DNA from: Microbacterium sp. MPKO10
Lineage (GTDB): Bacteria > Actinomycetota > Actinomycetes > Actinomycetales > Microbacteriaceae
Direction of reading: 5' to 3'
Assembly (NCBI RefSeq): GCF_026107415.2
Contig: NZ_JAPCHX010000001.1
Location: forward strand, 682,001 to 746,000
DNA length: 64,000 bases
Shown: piece after piece, positions 8,739 to 16,909 of the stretch
Position numbering within the stretch: the first letter of the stretch is position 1
How the letters are laid out: each line of letters starts with the position of its first letter
The notes under the pieces: model-generated
Told to the model about the DNA's origin: nothing
What the model saw: only the letters and a program-made list of their open reading frames with translations
The model's database searches: none
Made by a program: the position numbers and the translations under genes

Positions 8739-9175
8739 TTGACGGCCTTCCCCGACGAGGTGATGGCGAACCATGCTCCCGGCACCGCAACGAGCACGGC
8801 ACCGATGATCCAGACCACGGCTGGTGCCTGTTCAAAAGCGACCCAGCCGACGAGCAAAGCGGCGACGTAAATGATCGCCCAGCTGAAGATCGCGATCAGG
8901 TAGCGGCGGGTGAAGTCGCGCGATCGGGCCCTGGCTGTGACACCGACAATCGAGAGGCTCACTGCCGCCCCGACGGCGAAGAACGTCCCGCCGATGATGC
9001 CACCGGGTAGGGGAACGAATCCGAACATCAGCATTGCGATCGCCGAAGCCAGAGCGAAGCAGGCCATAGCGACGCGGACTCCGATCGTGTGTTTGCGCAG
9101 CGCGGCAGAACTTGACTCTGCCCGCTCAAGCGCGGCTGCGGCATCCTGACTCTGTGGGTTCTGCGTGTCATTCAT
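8735..9175 (-). CDS. Four-helix membrane protein co-translated with a regulator
   Basis: The protein has 146 aa. A 30-residue polar N-terminus is followed by two pairs of membrane segments (about 33-80 and 92-140: FALASAIAMLMFGFVPLPGG, FAVGAAVSLSIVGV, IFSWAIIYVAALLVGW, VWIIGAVLVAVPGAWFA). AGGAGG precedes the ATG at 9175. It is the first gene of a two-gene operon with the winged-helix regulator, a layout common for small stress or envelope membrane proteins under autoregulation. I do not recognise a characterised family. Confidence 0.75.
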   Translation of the reverse strand: MNDTQNPQSQDAAAALERAESSSAALRKHTIGVRVAMACFALASAIAMLMFGFVPLPGGIIGGTFFAVGAAVSLSIVGVTARARSRDFTRRYLIAIFSWAIIYVAALLVGWVAFEQAPAVVWIIGAVLVAVPGAWFAITSSGKAVK

Positions 9176-9207
9176 CTCTCGTCCTCCTCGTGCTGTGTTG
9201 TGATTTC

Positions 9208-9255
9208 TTGTAAGTAGTTACAACTATCGCATCTACTTGGCAAATATGCAAGTAG
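9208..9255. promoter_or_regulatory. Operator cluster upstream of the regulator/membrane-protein operon
   Basis: TTGTAAGTAGTTACAA (9208-9223) is an inverted repeat with 6-nt arms. CTACTTG (9233-9239) and CAAGTAG (9249-9255) form a second dyad with a 9-nt spacer, and GTAG...CTAC half-sites continue to 9266. On the minus strand TTGCAT and GATAGT, 17 nt apart, could be the -35/-10 of the operon and lie between or over these dyads, as expected for an autorepressor. Confidence 0.5.
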
Positions 9256-9313
9256 CTAGAAACTACGCATTTGGAGGAAGTCCCCGCCCAGGTCTTCGTG
9301 CCAAACTGGGGTG

Positions 9314-9730
9314 ATGATCTCCACGCCGCTTGCCCAGCAATTGCGCGAGGCCGGGTTGACGTGGACGCCTGTGTCGGGCGATGCCTTTCAGGTCGCTGGG
9401 CACGAGTTCGAGGGCGACGTGTTCACGGTGAGTGACATGACCATCGAAGCGCACACGTTCTCGACCGGTACAGTCTTGGGCTTCAATGGCACAACGGAAT
9501 GGGCCCTCGACTCGGTCGCTCTCGATGACGTCGTGTGGCTGCCGCGCGAAGACCAGCTACGTGATGCGCTTGGCGCCGCGTTCGTCGCGATGGAGCGCGT
9601 CGATGGCGCGTCGGGAGTGGAGTACGACGTCACCGTCACGGTCGACGGCGACTCGGTGATCTTCGTGAGCGAAGACCCCGCCGAGTCGTACGGCATGGCG
9701 CTGCTCGCGCTGCTGCAGAGCGTGCGCTGA
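9314..9730 (+). CDS. Conserved hypothetical protein (138-139 aa)
   Basis: This is a small soluble protein beginning MISTPLAQQLREAGLTW, with alternating short motifs (FQVAGHEFEGDVFTVSDM, TGTVLGFNGTTEWALDSV) and a C-terminal helix. I recall very similar proteins throughout Microbacteriaceae, where automatic labels such as 'pilus assembly protein CpaE' appear without support, so I give no function. A GTG at 9311 immediately precedes the ATG at 9314. Neither has a good ribosome binding site, and the message may be leaderless. It converges on the flavoprotein gene at 9959, with about 230 bp of gene-free DNA between. Confidence 0.65.
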   Translation: MISTPLAQQLREAGLTWTPVSGDAFQVAGHEFEGDVFTVSDMTIEAHTFSTGTVLGFNGTTEWALDSVALDDVVWLPREDQLRDALGAAFVAMERVDGASGVEYDVTVTVDGDSVIFVSEDPAESYGMALLALLQSVR

Positions 9731-9958
9731 GCGACACCCGATGCCGCGCCCGACGGGGGCATCCACGAGTCAGGATCCTCGGCCCGGTCCGCGCTTCTCA
9801 TTCTTCGGCTGCCGACCTGCGCACCTGAATGCGGTTCAGCGCAATGTGGTGCGGTTTAGTGCAGCTCAGATCGGTTCAGCGCGTTGGGGAGGCACGACGT
9901 CCAATGTCGAGTCGGCGCGACGTCATGGCGCACGCGCCGGCTCGACTCTGCCAGCGGT

Positions 9959-10945
9959 TCAGGCGGCACGTGCAGCAACCGCCGCACGCGCCTCCGCCAT
10001 CACCAGGTCGCCGTTGATCGCGCCACCGGCCATCGTGCCCTGCGCCGCCGCGGCCGCCACAACAGCGCCGAGTTCGCTCACGTTGCCCGCCGCCCAGACA
10101 CCGTCCAAGTCGGTCTTGCCGGCGAAGTCTGTCTCGACGAAGCTGCCCATGGGGTTCTCGCTCAGCGTTCCGCCCAACTGCTCGTAGATGTCACTATTGG
10201 CGACAAAGCGCGGCGCCACCGTCAGAGCATCAATCGCGAACTCGTGGCCGCCCTCGAGCACGACAGCGTCAATCTCGCCGCCCTTCGCCCGCAGCTCAGC
10301 AACACGCCCCGAGACCACCTCAACGCCCAGTGCCGCGAGGGTGTCCCAGTCATCGTCCGACAGCTCAGGCATGGTGTGTGTGAAGAGGGTGATGTGCTCG
10401 CTCAGCTGGCGGAACAGCATCACCTGGTGCACCGCCATAGACGTCGTCCCGAGCACGCCGATTCTCTGCCCGCGCACCTCCCACCCGTGGCAGTACGGGC
10501 AGTGGAGCACGCGGGTGCCCCACAGGTCGGCGACGCCGGGCACGTCGGGCAGCTCGTCATGCAGGCCGGTGGCCAACAGGATGCGGCGAGCGCGCAGCTC
10601 GCCGCCGCCAGCGAGCTCGAGCACAACGTCGCCCCCGTCACGTCGCGCGTGTGTGACGCTGTCTGACAGCATCCGGGTGCCGTAGCCTTCGGCCTCGGCA
10701 CGCCCCTGAGCGATGAGGTCGCGTGGGGAGATTCCCTCGCGCCCGAGCAGGTTGTGCACGCCGGGCGATGGCGCGTTGCGCGGCTCGCCCGCGTCGATGA
10801 CGACGACAGATCGCAGTGACCGTGAGAGTGCGACAGCGGCGCTCAGGCCAGCGGCTCCGCCGCCGATGATGGCGACGTCGGCCCGTGATTCGGCGGTGGT
10901 TGCTGCACCTGTGGTCTCGGTGAGTGAGGTGTGATCGTTTGTCAT
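9959..10945 (-). CDS. Thioredoxin-reductase-like NAD(P)/FAD oxidoreductase
   Basis: The protein has 328 aa. After about 20 disordered residues comes the FAD-binding motif VAIIGGGAAGLSAAVALSRS, then a redox-active CxxC in HCPYCHGWEVRG (about 145-155), the NADPH motif IGVLGTTSMAVHQ and the C-terminal FAD motif LDGVWAAGNVSELGAVV. This is the TrxB fold. The related subfamily often acts as a disulfide or small-molecule oxidoreductase without a dedicated thioredoxin. The ATG at 10945 is preceded by GAAGGAGACGATC. Translating further upstream only reads the antisense of the neighbouring methyltransferase repeats. It is downstream of, and co-directional with, that methyltransferase, about 140 nt away. 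Confidence 0.85.
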   Translation of the reverse strand: MTNDHTSLTETTGAATTAESRADVAIIGGGAAGLSAAVALSRSLRSVVVIDAGEPRNAPSPGVHNLLGREGISPRDLIAQGRAEAEGYGTRMLSDSVTHARRDGGDVVLELAGGGELRARRILLATGLHDELPDVPGVADLWGTRVLHCPYCHGWEVRGQRIGVLGTTSMAVHQVMLFRQLSEHITLFTHTMPELSDDDWDTLAALGVEVVSGRVAELRAKGGEIDAVVLEGGHEFAIDALTVAPRFVANSDIYEQLGGTLSENPMGSFVETDFAGKTDLDGVWAAGNVSELGAVVAAAAAQGTMAGGAINGDLVMAEARAAVAARAA

Positions 10946-11084
10946 GATCGTCTCCTTCGTGATGTTTCGTGTGCGCCGCTCGCAGCGGCGATTGATGGCT
11001 GAGTGGGCGGTGTGAGATGCCGGACGGCGCCCGCACACTGATGGCCGCCTGTGCTGTGTTCGGTTGTCGGAATTCGGGTACCGG

Positions 11085-12233
11085 TCATGGTGTCCTGAGG
11101 GCGGGAGCGTCCGTCGCGGGGCGGCGGGCAAGCAGCGCCGCACGAACCCCGCGCACCGTCGTCGCGACGCGTTCGAGCTCGCCCTCGTTTGAGAGAAGCG
11201 CCTCCAGTGCCGTGGCGTCGCGGGGGTCGAGGGGCCCGGCCGGTGCTGCGTCGCGGGCATCGAAGGGCCCGGTCGGCGCTGCCTCGCGGGCGTCGACATC
11301 CTCAATCGACGCCTCCTGCGGCACGTCGATGCCCCCAGCCAGTGGTTCCTGCCGCGCGTCGACCCGTCTGACCTGTTTGGCGGCGCCGGCCTGTTCTGGG
11401 GCTCCGGTTCGTTCTGCGGCACCGGTCTGCTCTGCAAGCTCGGTCTGCTCTGCAAATCCGGTCTGCTCAGGGCGCCCGGCGTCCGTACGACTGATCAGCG
11501 CGAAGGCCACCTTCGACAGCCACGATCGCGCATACGTAACGACGTCGGCACCACTCGCCTCCGAGGTGAGACGCGCGCGTTCACGCAGATCGAAGCCGAC
11601 CTCGCCGAGGACCGGCTCCCAGTCATGGTGTGGATTCCAGCCGAGCGACGCGAGCGCGGCGCGCAGTCGCTCTTCGAGTCCGGGGCGCTCAGACGGGTAG
11701 TTCGCGGGGAGGAAGCTCGGAAGTACATCCATCTCCAGCACCGCGATGAGGCCAGAGGGCCGAAGCGCTGCATACGCGTCACGCAGCACACGCTCCGGAT
11801 GTCGAAGTTCGTGTAGTGATGACGAGGCCCAGACGAGGTCGGCTCCGGCGACAGCATCCGGCCATTTTTCATTCAGATCGCACTCCACTGTGCGCACGCG
11901 GGACGCGAGCCGTTCGTCGTGGGCGCCGCGAGTCACGTGCTCCAGCATCGTGGGCGAAGCGTCGACAGCGATGACCTCGGCTTCGGGGAAGGCCCGGGCG
12001 AGCGCGAGTGTGCCCGCGCCGGTGCCAGCCCCGAGGTCGACGATCGTCTGAGGTGCGCGGTCGTACTCTGCCGCGATCATGCGCACCGCATCGTCGAGAT
12101 AGGAGCCGGCGAGCGCCGCGTCGAGCGCGAGCGTCTCAGCGAGCGTCGCGGCATCGTGGTGCGCGTGTCGTTGGTGCGCATCGTGAGCGTCGTGGGAGTG
12201 CTTGGCTGTGTGAGGTGCGTGTGGTGCGGGCAT
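11085..12233 (-). CDS. Class I SAM-dependent methyltransferase with His-rich N-terminus and repetitive insert
   Basis: The protein has 382 aa. Motif I VDLGAGTGAGTLALA (65-79) and the acidic motif VIAVDASP (87-94) mark a Rossmann methyltransferase. LVWASSSLHEL is the post-motif region. The first 27 residues contain nine histidines (H5, 8, 12, 14, 17, 20, 23, 25, 26), a possible metal-binding tail. Residues about 255-335 are a low-complexity insert built from AEQTG-like and DAREAAPTGPF-like repeats, after which a normal C-terminal helix resumes (ATALEALLSNEGELERV). The ribosome binding site is weak. It is divergent from the XRE-cupin regulator at 12281. Substrate unknown. Confidence 0.8.
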   Translation of the reverse strand: MPAPHAPHTAKHSHDAHDAHQRHAHHDAATLAETLALDAALAGSYLDDAVRMIAAEYDRAPQTIVDLGAGTGAGTLALARAFPEAEVIAVDASPTMLEHVTRGAHDERLASRVRTVECDLNEKWPDAVAGADLVWASSSLHELRHPERVLRDAYAALRPSGLIAVLEMDVLPSFLPANYPSERPGLEERLRAALASLGWNPHHDWEPVLGEVGFDLRERARLTSEASGADVVTYARSWLSKVAFALISRTDAGRPEQTGFAEQTELAEQTGAAERTGAPEQAGAAKQVRRVDARQEPLAGGIDVPQEASIEDVDAREAAPTGPFDARDAAPAGPLDPRDATALEALLSNEGELERVATTVRGVRAALLARRPATDAPALRTP

Positions 12234-12280
12234 GCATTCATGGTAGACGCGTTATGCGTGGATAGCATACACTTTTGCTT

Positions 12281-12856
12281 ATGAAGCAAGACGATGCAAT
12301 TGAGCCCGACGTCGATGTGCTGATCCGCCGCCGCATCCGCGGCCTCAGGGCAGCACGTGGTTGGTCGCTCGACACCCTGGCCGAACGTTGCTTCATGAGC
12401 CCCTCCACGCTCAGCCGCATCGAAACCGGGCATCGCCGCATCGCCGTTGATCAGCTCGTCACGCTGGCGCGGGCGCTCGGCACCTCTCTTGACGAGCTCG
12501 TGGAATCCCCCGACGCTGGCGACGTGGTGATCCGTCCGGAGCCGGAGGAGACTCCGGGCAGGACGACCTGGGTTCTCTCGCGCGAGAGTCAGGGCGTCAC
12601 GGTAGCGAAGATGCGCATCACTCCCGAGTTCGACCCGGGCGACGAGCCACGACTGCATCCGGGAAGCGACTGGTTCACGGTCCTCGAGGGTACGGCGACG
12701 CTGTGGCTCGGCGACCACACGCACGTGATTGAGACGGGCGAAGCCGCCGAGTTCTCAACGATGGTGCCGCACGCGATCACCGCGCCCGACGGCCCCATCG
12801 AGATCCTCTCGATCTTCGACAGAGACGGCGAGCGCGCTCACCTGCACGAGGGCTAG
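12281..12856 (+). CDS. XRE-family regulator with C-terminal cupin domain
   Basis: The protein has 191 aa. The helix-turn-helix spans about 14-70 (RIRGLRAARGWSLDTLAERC, then MSPSTLSRIETGHRRI). The cupin spans about 115-185, with HPGSDWFTVLEGTATLWLG, the metal-type H/E pattern and MVPHAI. Such proteins sense small molecules through the cupin. I take the ATG at 12281; an in-frame TTG lies two codons earlier. There is no clear ribosome binding site, and TAGCAT at 12263-12268 could be a -10 giving a leaderless or nearly leaderless message. It is divergent from the methyltransferase/flavoprotein pair, which it probably controls. Confidence 0.85.
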   Translation: MKQDDAIEPDVDVLIRRRIRGLRAARGWSLDTLAERCFMSPSTLSRIETGHRRIAVDQLVTLARALGTSLDELVESPDAGDVVIRPEPEETPGRTTWVLSRESQGVTVAKMRITPEFDPGDEPRLHPGSDWFTVLEGTATLWLGDHTHVIETGEAAEFSTMVPHAITAPDGPIEILSIFDRDGERAHLHEG

Positions 12857-12929
12857 GTGCCGGGGGCACGCGAATGCGGGATGCTGCCACGGGTCTACGC
12901 TCGTGGGCAGCATCCTCGTTGGCTGTGGC

Positions 12930-13688
12930 CTACCAGGGCACCCGCGTGCCGTCCCACGACCAGAGCGCACCGGTCGGGCCGTCGTCCGGAAGCAGTGCGA
13001 GTCGCAGTGCTCCTGTCGCGGCCTCGGCTGGGTCGCCGCCACCTGTCATTCCAGCAATGAGGTTCGTCTGTCGCCGGCCGGGCGCGAGCGCATTCACTCG
13101 AACGTCGTCGCCTAGAGTCTGAGCCATCAAAAGAGTGACGGCGTTGACCGCGGTCTTCGAACTCCGGTAGGCGATTCCGCCGCCCTGCACGCGCTCCCAT
13201 TCGAACTGCGGGTTCGGGCCGCTGTTCCACGTCAGTGACGCCGTACCGCTCGATACGTTGACGATGCGCGGATGCTGGGAGCGACGAAGCGCCGGTAGCA
13301 GTGCCTGGGTCACCGCGATGAGGCCGAAGACGTTTATCTCGTAGGCAATCCGCAGCTGCTCGAGGTCCGTGCTCGTGATGTCTTCGCCGCCGGGGTTCAC
13401 CCCCGCGTTGTTGACGAGAATGTCGAGGTCGCCGATCTGGGATGCTGCCGCCGCGATCGACGCCGCATCGGTGACGTCCAGCTGAACGACGTGCACACTC
13501 GGCCCGAGCTCTGCCGCCGCCCGCCGACCTTTGTCGATGTCGCGCGCTCCGATCCAGACGTCGACGCCGAGATCGAGCAGCTGCCGAGCAATGTCGAATC
13601 CGATCCCGCTGTTTCCTCCGGTCACCAGTGCGACCGTGGGCGATTCGGGGGATGTGATCCTCGTGGGGAGACGGTCAATCTGTGTCAT
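12930..13688 (-). CDS. Short-chain dehydrogenase/reductase
   Basis: The protein has 252 aa, classical SDR length. Its motifs are ALVTGGNSGIGFDIARQL (cofactor TGxxxGIG), NNAGVNPGG, IVNVSSGTASLTW (catalytic Ser) and AYRSSKTAVNAV (catalytic Tyr-x3-Lys). The presence of G/A/R after the second strand (WIGARDIDKGRRA) suggests NADP preference. The ATG at 13688 is preceded by GGAG. It is divergent from the TetR gene at 13778 with a palindrome between, so it is probably the target of that repressor. Substrate unknown; relatives act on carbonyls, including xenobiotics. Confidence 0.88.
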   Translation of the reverse strand: MTQIDRLPTRITSPESPTVALVTGGNSGIGFDIARQLLDLGVDVWIGARDIDKGRRAAAELGPSVHVVQLDVTDAASIAAAASQIGDLDILVNNAGVNPGGEDITSTDLEQLRIAYEINVFGLIAVTQALLPALRRSQHPRIVNVSSGTASLTWNSGPNPQFEWERVQGGGIAYRSSKTAVNAVTLLMAQTLGDDVRVNALAPGRRQTNLIAGMTGGGDPAEAATGALRLALLPDDGPTGALWSWDGTRVPW

Positions 13689-13749
13689 AGGCAAAATCTC
13701 CAACTCCAACGGTGTGTTTGTAATACCGTACACCCCGCGACTCTCAATT

Positions 13750-13765
13750 CCAACTCTTAAGTTGG
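13750..13765. promoter_or_regulatory. Dyad operator between SDR and TetR genes
   Basis: CCAACTCTTAAGTTGG has perfect 6-nt arms (CCAACT/AGTTGG) around a 4-nt core, 12 nt before the TetR ATG. Further CCAAC half-sites lie on the SDR side (13711-13720). This fits TetR autoregulation and SDR repression. Confidence 0.5.
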
Positions 13766-13777
13766 TACCTTGGGTTC

Positions 13778-14374
13778 ATGGCTTGGGACACAGAGGGAAC
13801 GCGGCGCCGACTGCGCGATGCCGCTTTGGTCGAGTTCGCCGAACGAGGCTTCGACGGCACGACTGTCGCGGCAATCGCGCAGCGTGCCGGCGTGAACAAG
13901 GAACGCCTGTACAGCTACTTCGGCGATAAGAAGGCGCTGTGGGAACTCGTTCTCGCGACCGAGCTGGAGCGGCTCGCCGCATCCGTCGGTCTGACCGGTG
14001 TCGGCCTGAACGACATCGGGGAGTTCGCCGGGGCAACGTTCGACTATCACGCAGCGCACCCCCAGCTGGGCCGCCTGCTGCAGTGGGAAGGCCTGCAGGG
14101 CGGCCAGCCCGCCGATGCCGCGCAGCGAACGACGCACTACCGCGACAAGGTCGACCGGTTCGCCGCCGCCCAGCGCGAAGGGGTTCTCGATGACGGCCTC
14201 GACCCGGCCCACCTCGTCTTCGCACTCATCGCCCTCGCCGCCTGGTGGCAGACGGTTCCGCAACTCGCCGAGATGATTACCGGCGCCGGGGCGAACGACA
14301 CACACGAGCGGGCCCGCCGCCGCCGGTTCGTCGTCGAGGCAGCGCGCCGCATGGCGTCGCCGGGTCGCGCCTGA
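13778..14374 (+). CDS. TetR-family repressor
   Basis: The protein has 198 aa. The N-terminal helix-turn-helix reads LRDAALVEFAERGFDGTTVA, then IAQRAGVNKERLYSYFGDKK (residues 11-55). The rest is an alpha-helical ligand domain with a C-terminal motif of the TetR_C_36-like kind (HLVFALIALAAWWQTVPQL). The ATG at 13778 follows the dyad operator closely. It is divergent from the SDR gene, giving a classical repressor/target pair. The inducer is unknown. Confidence 0.85.
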   Translation: MAWDTEGTRRRLRDAALVEFAERGFDGTTVAAIAQRAGVNKERLYSYFGDKKALWELVLATELERLAASVGLTGVGLNDIGEFAGATFDYHAAHPQLGRLLQWEGLQGGQPADAAQRTTHYRDKVDRFAAAQREGVLDDGLDPAHLVFALIALAAWWQTVPQLAEMITGAGANDTHERARRRRFVVEAARRMASPGRA

Positions 14375-14392
14375 GCAGGGTCTCGCACATAA

Positions 14393-14431
14393 TCAGGATG
14401 CTGACGCGCTGCGTGCGCGACAGCATCCTGA
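14393..14431. terminator. Bidirectional terminator hairpin built from GGATGCTG
   Basis: Arms 14393-14408 (TCAGGATGCTGACGCG) and 14416-14431 are complementary over 16 nt with one mismatch and a 7-nt loop, between the convergent ends of the TetR gene and the Nramp-like gene. Both arms contain the over-represented octamer GGATGCTG in opposite orientation. No U-tract is present. Confidence 0.7.
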
Positions 14432-14435
14432 TCAC

Positions 14436-15704
14436 CTAGCTGAACAAGCCGACAATGATGTCAGCGAGCTTGTAGATCGCCAGGCAGATGAAGAGCACGG
14501 CCGTGATGACCAGCGCCACGTTCGTGTACCACTTGTTGCGCCATTCCTTCGGCACGCGGTCGGTGTTGAGCATCGGCAGAAGTGTGATCGCGAGGAACGG
14601 CAGGAACAGGGCGCCCAGAACCCCGTAGGCGATCACGAGCGCGATCGGCTTGCCGATGAGCAGGAGCAGCATCGGCGGGAACGTCAGCCAGAGCAGGTAG
14701 AAGCGGAAGTACTTGCCGTTCTCGCGGGAGTCCTTGTGGTCGGGGCCCTTGCCACGCACATTTCCCCAGAAATCGGCGAACATGAGCGACACACCGTTCC
14801 AGACGCCGATGAGCGACGAGAACGACGCCGCGAAGAAGCCGATGAGGAAGGCGACGCCGATGACGTCGCCGTACTTGTCTTTCAGGACGTCGGTCAGCTG
14901 CAGCAGCCCCTTCGAGTCCGCGCTCAGTGTCACGCCCGCCTCGGCGACGACGGTCGCGCCCACGATGAACATCGAGATTACGAAGATGCCGGTGATCACG
15001 TAGGCCATCGTGTTGTCGATGCGCATGACGCGCATCCACGACGGGTGCGACCACCCCTTCTCACGCAGCCAGTACCCGTAGGCCACGAGGGTGATGGTGC
15101 CGCCGATGCCGCCGGCCATCGCCAGGGTGTACAGGACTGAATCGCCGGGGAGCCGCGGGACCAGGCCGGCCAGCAGATCGGGCAGACTCGGAGCCGCGAT
15201 GATCGCGAGGCCGACGATCACGACGAACATGATGCCGACAAGCGCGGCGGTGATCTTCTCGAACACCGCATAGCGGTTGAACCACACAAGCACGAGGCCG
15301 ACGAGACCGCAGATGACGGCGATCAGATTCAGCGGGACACCGGGCAGCAGCGCGGCGATCGGCATCGCCGTCGTCACCATTGCCGTTGCCCCGTAGATGA
15401 ATCCCCAAATGATGATGTAGGGCGCGAAGTACCACACCGGCCACCGTCCGAGCGAGCGCCAGCCCTCGAAGATCGTCTTTCCCGACGCGAGGACGTAGCG
15501 GCCCGCGCCCTCGACGAGCACGATCTTCAGAATGACGCCGACGATGATCGCCCACAGCAGGGCGAACCCGAACATCGACCCCGCGACGAGCGTCGACACC
15601 ATGTCGGCTGCACCCACGCCGGTTGCGGCGACAACGAGCCCTGGCCCGATGACCTTCCATTTCTTACGCGGTTCTGCTGTGAGATCCGGTGCTGCATTTG
15701 CCAT
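14436..15704 (-). CDS. Nramp-like metal-ion transporter lacking the canonical metal-site motifs
   Basis: The protein has 422 aa and 11-12 membrane segments. Overall sequence matches the Nramp family (WKVIGPGLVVAATGVGAADM in TM1, WSHPSWMRVMRIDN, FLIGFFAASFSSLIGVWNG). The canonical TM1 metal motif DPGN is replaced by a GVGAAD context, and the TM6 MPH motif is not evident (AMAGGIGGTITLVAYGYW). It therefore belongs to the divergent Nramp-related branch, whose substrate may be another ion. I prefer the ATG at 15704, about 9 nt after GAGGGG. An ATG three codons earlier abuts that site. It is monocistronic and ends at the hairpin 14393-14431. Confidence 0.75.
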   Translation of the reverse strand: MANAAPDLTAEPRKKWKVIGPGLVVAATGVGAADMVSTLVAGSMFGFALLWAIIVGVILKIVLVEGAGRYVLASGKTIFEGWRSLGRWPVWYFAPYIIIWGFIYGATAMVTTAMPIAALLPGVPLNLIAVICGLVGLVLVWFNRYAVFEKITAALVGIMFVVIVGLAIIAAPSLPDLLAGLVPRLPGDSVLYTLAMAGGIGGTITLVAYGYWLREKGWSHPSWMRVMRIDNTMAYVITGIFVISMFIVGATVVAEAGVTLSADSKGLLQLTDVLKDKYGDVIGVAFLIGFFAASFSSLIGVWNGVSLMFADFWGNVRGKGPDHKDSRENGKYFRFYLLWLTFPPMLLLLIGKPIALVIAYGVLGALFLPFLAITLLPMLNTDRVPKEWRNKWYTNVALVITAVLFICLAIYKLADIIVGLFS

Positions 15705-15892
15705 CGGTTCCATCCCCTCGAGTGCGCGTCACTGCGCCATGTGCATCAGCGTTTTCACGGTAAACCCACGCGTGCTGATTTCGGAGGATTTGTGCGTGAC
15801 GGGTTCACCACGTTTATCAATAGGTGTTTGACTCCGCACAGCGTATGGTGAGGCCACGGGGCCATTCGGGCTCCCGAACAAGGGAGCGGACC

Positions 15893-16036
15893 ATGTCCGA
15901 CAAATCGCCCAAGAAAAACGGCCAGAAAACCGCCGCCACCCGCACTCTCAAAGAGAAGCGCGCAGACAAGAAGTCGAAGGCCAACGACCGCGCACAGAGC
16001 GATGTTGTCGACGCGATGAAGGGCAAGAAGCGCTAA
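15893..16036 (+). CDS. Small basic protein (47 aa)
   Basis: This is a Lys/Arg-rich, predicted disordered-helical peptide (MSDKSPKKNGQKTAATRTLK at the start, MKGKKR at the end) with an AGGGAGCGG ribosome binding site 5 nt before the ATG. About 35 percent of residues are basic, suggesting nucleic-acid association. I recall similar short 'hypothetical' proteins in Microbacteriaceae, but no function is known. It lies upstream of the NUDIX gene with a 62-nt gap. Confidence 0.65.
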   Translation: MSDKSPKKNGQKTAATRTLKEKRADKKSKANDRAQSDVVDAMKGKKR

Positions 16037-16098
16037 CAGGCTGACCCGGCAGCTGCGCAGTCAGCCAGCTCTGCGCCCGGGCGGCATAGGCTGAGGAC

Positions 16099-16785
16099 AT
16101 GTCCGTCAGTACCGTCGGCGTGCCGCAGCATCCTGCCCGCGCCCAGTTGCAGGCGCTGTGCACGCGCGTCATCGATTGGCAGCGCGGGCTTCTGCCCGCA
16201 GCATCCGACGACGTGCGGTCCGCGGCCGTTCTGATCCTGTTCGGCGTGCTCGACAACGCGCCCGCCGACTCTGATGGGCCCGTGTCCGCCGACCTCGACG
16301 TTCTGCTTCAGCGCCGCGCCGCGACCCTGAGATCGCATCCGGGCCAGATCTCGTTTCCCGGCGGGCGGATCGAGACAGGCGACACGGATGCTGTCGATGC
16401 AGCGTTGCGCGAGGCCCGCGAAGAGACGGGGCTTGACCCGGCTGGCGTCGAAGTTCTCGGGACGCTGCCCGAGGCGCCGCTCGCCGCGAGCAGTCACGTG
16501 GTCACTCCCGTGCTGGGCTGGTGGCAGCATCCGTCACGCGTCGCGGCCGTCGACCACGCCGAGACCGTCGAGGTCTTCCGTGTGCCGGTCGCCGACCTTG
16601 TGAATCCCGCGAACCGCATCACCTCGGTGCGGCACTACGGCGCGCGTACGTTTCGAGCACCGGCGTTCACCCTTGCGGCATCCGACACGCTCTTGTGGGG
16701 CTTCACCGGCGTGCTGCTGTCGCGAATCTTCGACGAGCTGGGCTGGGCCGAGCCGTGGGATGCCGCACGCGAGGTCGAGGTGTAG
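16099..16785 (+). CDS. NUDIX hydrolase, CoA pyrophosphatase type
   Basis: The protein has 228 aa. The Nudix box is complete (GGRIETGD..., then ALREAREETGL, about residues 94-116). It is preceded by the CoA-pyrophosphatase signature RSHPGQISFPGG. This subfamily (NudL-like) hydrolyses CoA and its derivatives to 3',5'-ADP and phosphopantetheine compounds with Mg/Mn. The ATG at 16099 follows GCTGAGGAC. It is a stand-alone housekeeping-type gene whose 3' side holds a hairpin-type repeat and a hexanucleotide repeat. Confidence 0.88.
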   Translation: MSVSTVGVPQHPARAQLQALCTRVIDWQRGLLPAASDDVRSAAVLILFGVLDNAPADSDGPVSADLDVLLQRRAATLRSHPGQISFPGGRIETGDTDAVDAALREAREETGLDPAGVEVLGTLPEAPLAASSHVVTPVLGWWQHPSRVAAVDHAETVEVFRVPVADLVNPANRITSVRHYGARTFRAPAFTLAASDTLLWGFTGVLLSRIFDELGWAEPWDAAREVEV

Positions 16786-16798
16786 CGGCCACGCGCAC

Positions 16799-16891
16799 GC
16801 ATTCGGAGACATGCCTGCACCCGTGATCTCGGGACTCCCAAACCGCGGATCTCCACGCGCAGAACCCGTGCTCGCGCCGAGATCTCCGAAA
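16799..16891. repeat. Dispersed hairpin-forming intergenic element, copy 1
   Basis: GCATTCGGAGACATGCCTGC (16799-16818) is nearly identical to 29078-29097. The arms TTCGGAGA (16802-16809) and TCTCCGAA (16883-16890) can pair around a long loop. The element lies downstream of the NUDIX gene. It is seen twice in this window, both times in intergenic DNA. Confidence 0.55.
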
Positions 16892-16909
16892 GTCGGGCAC
16901 GCTCCCCCA

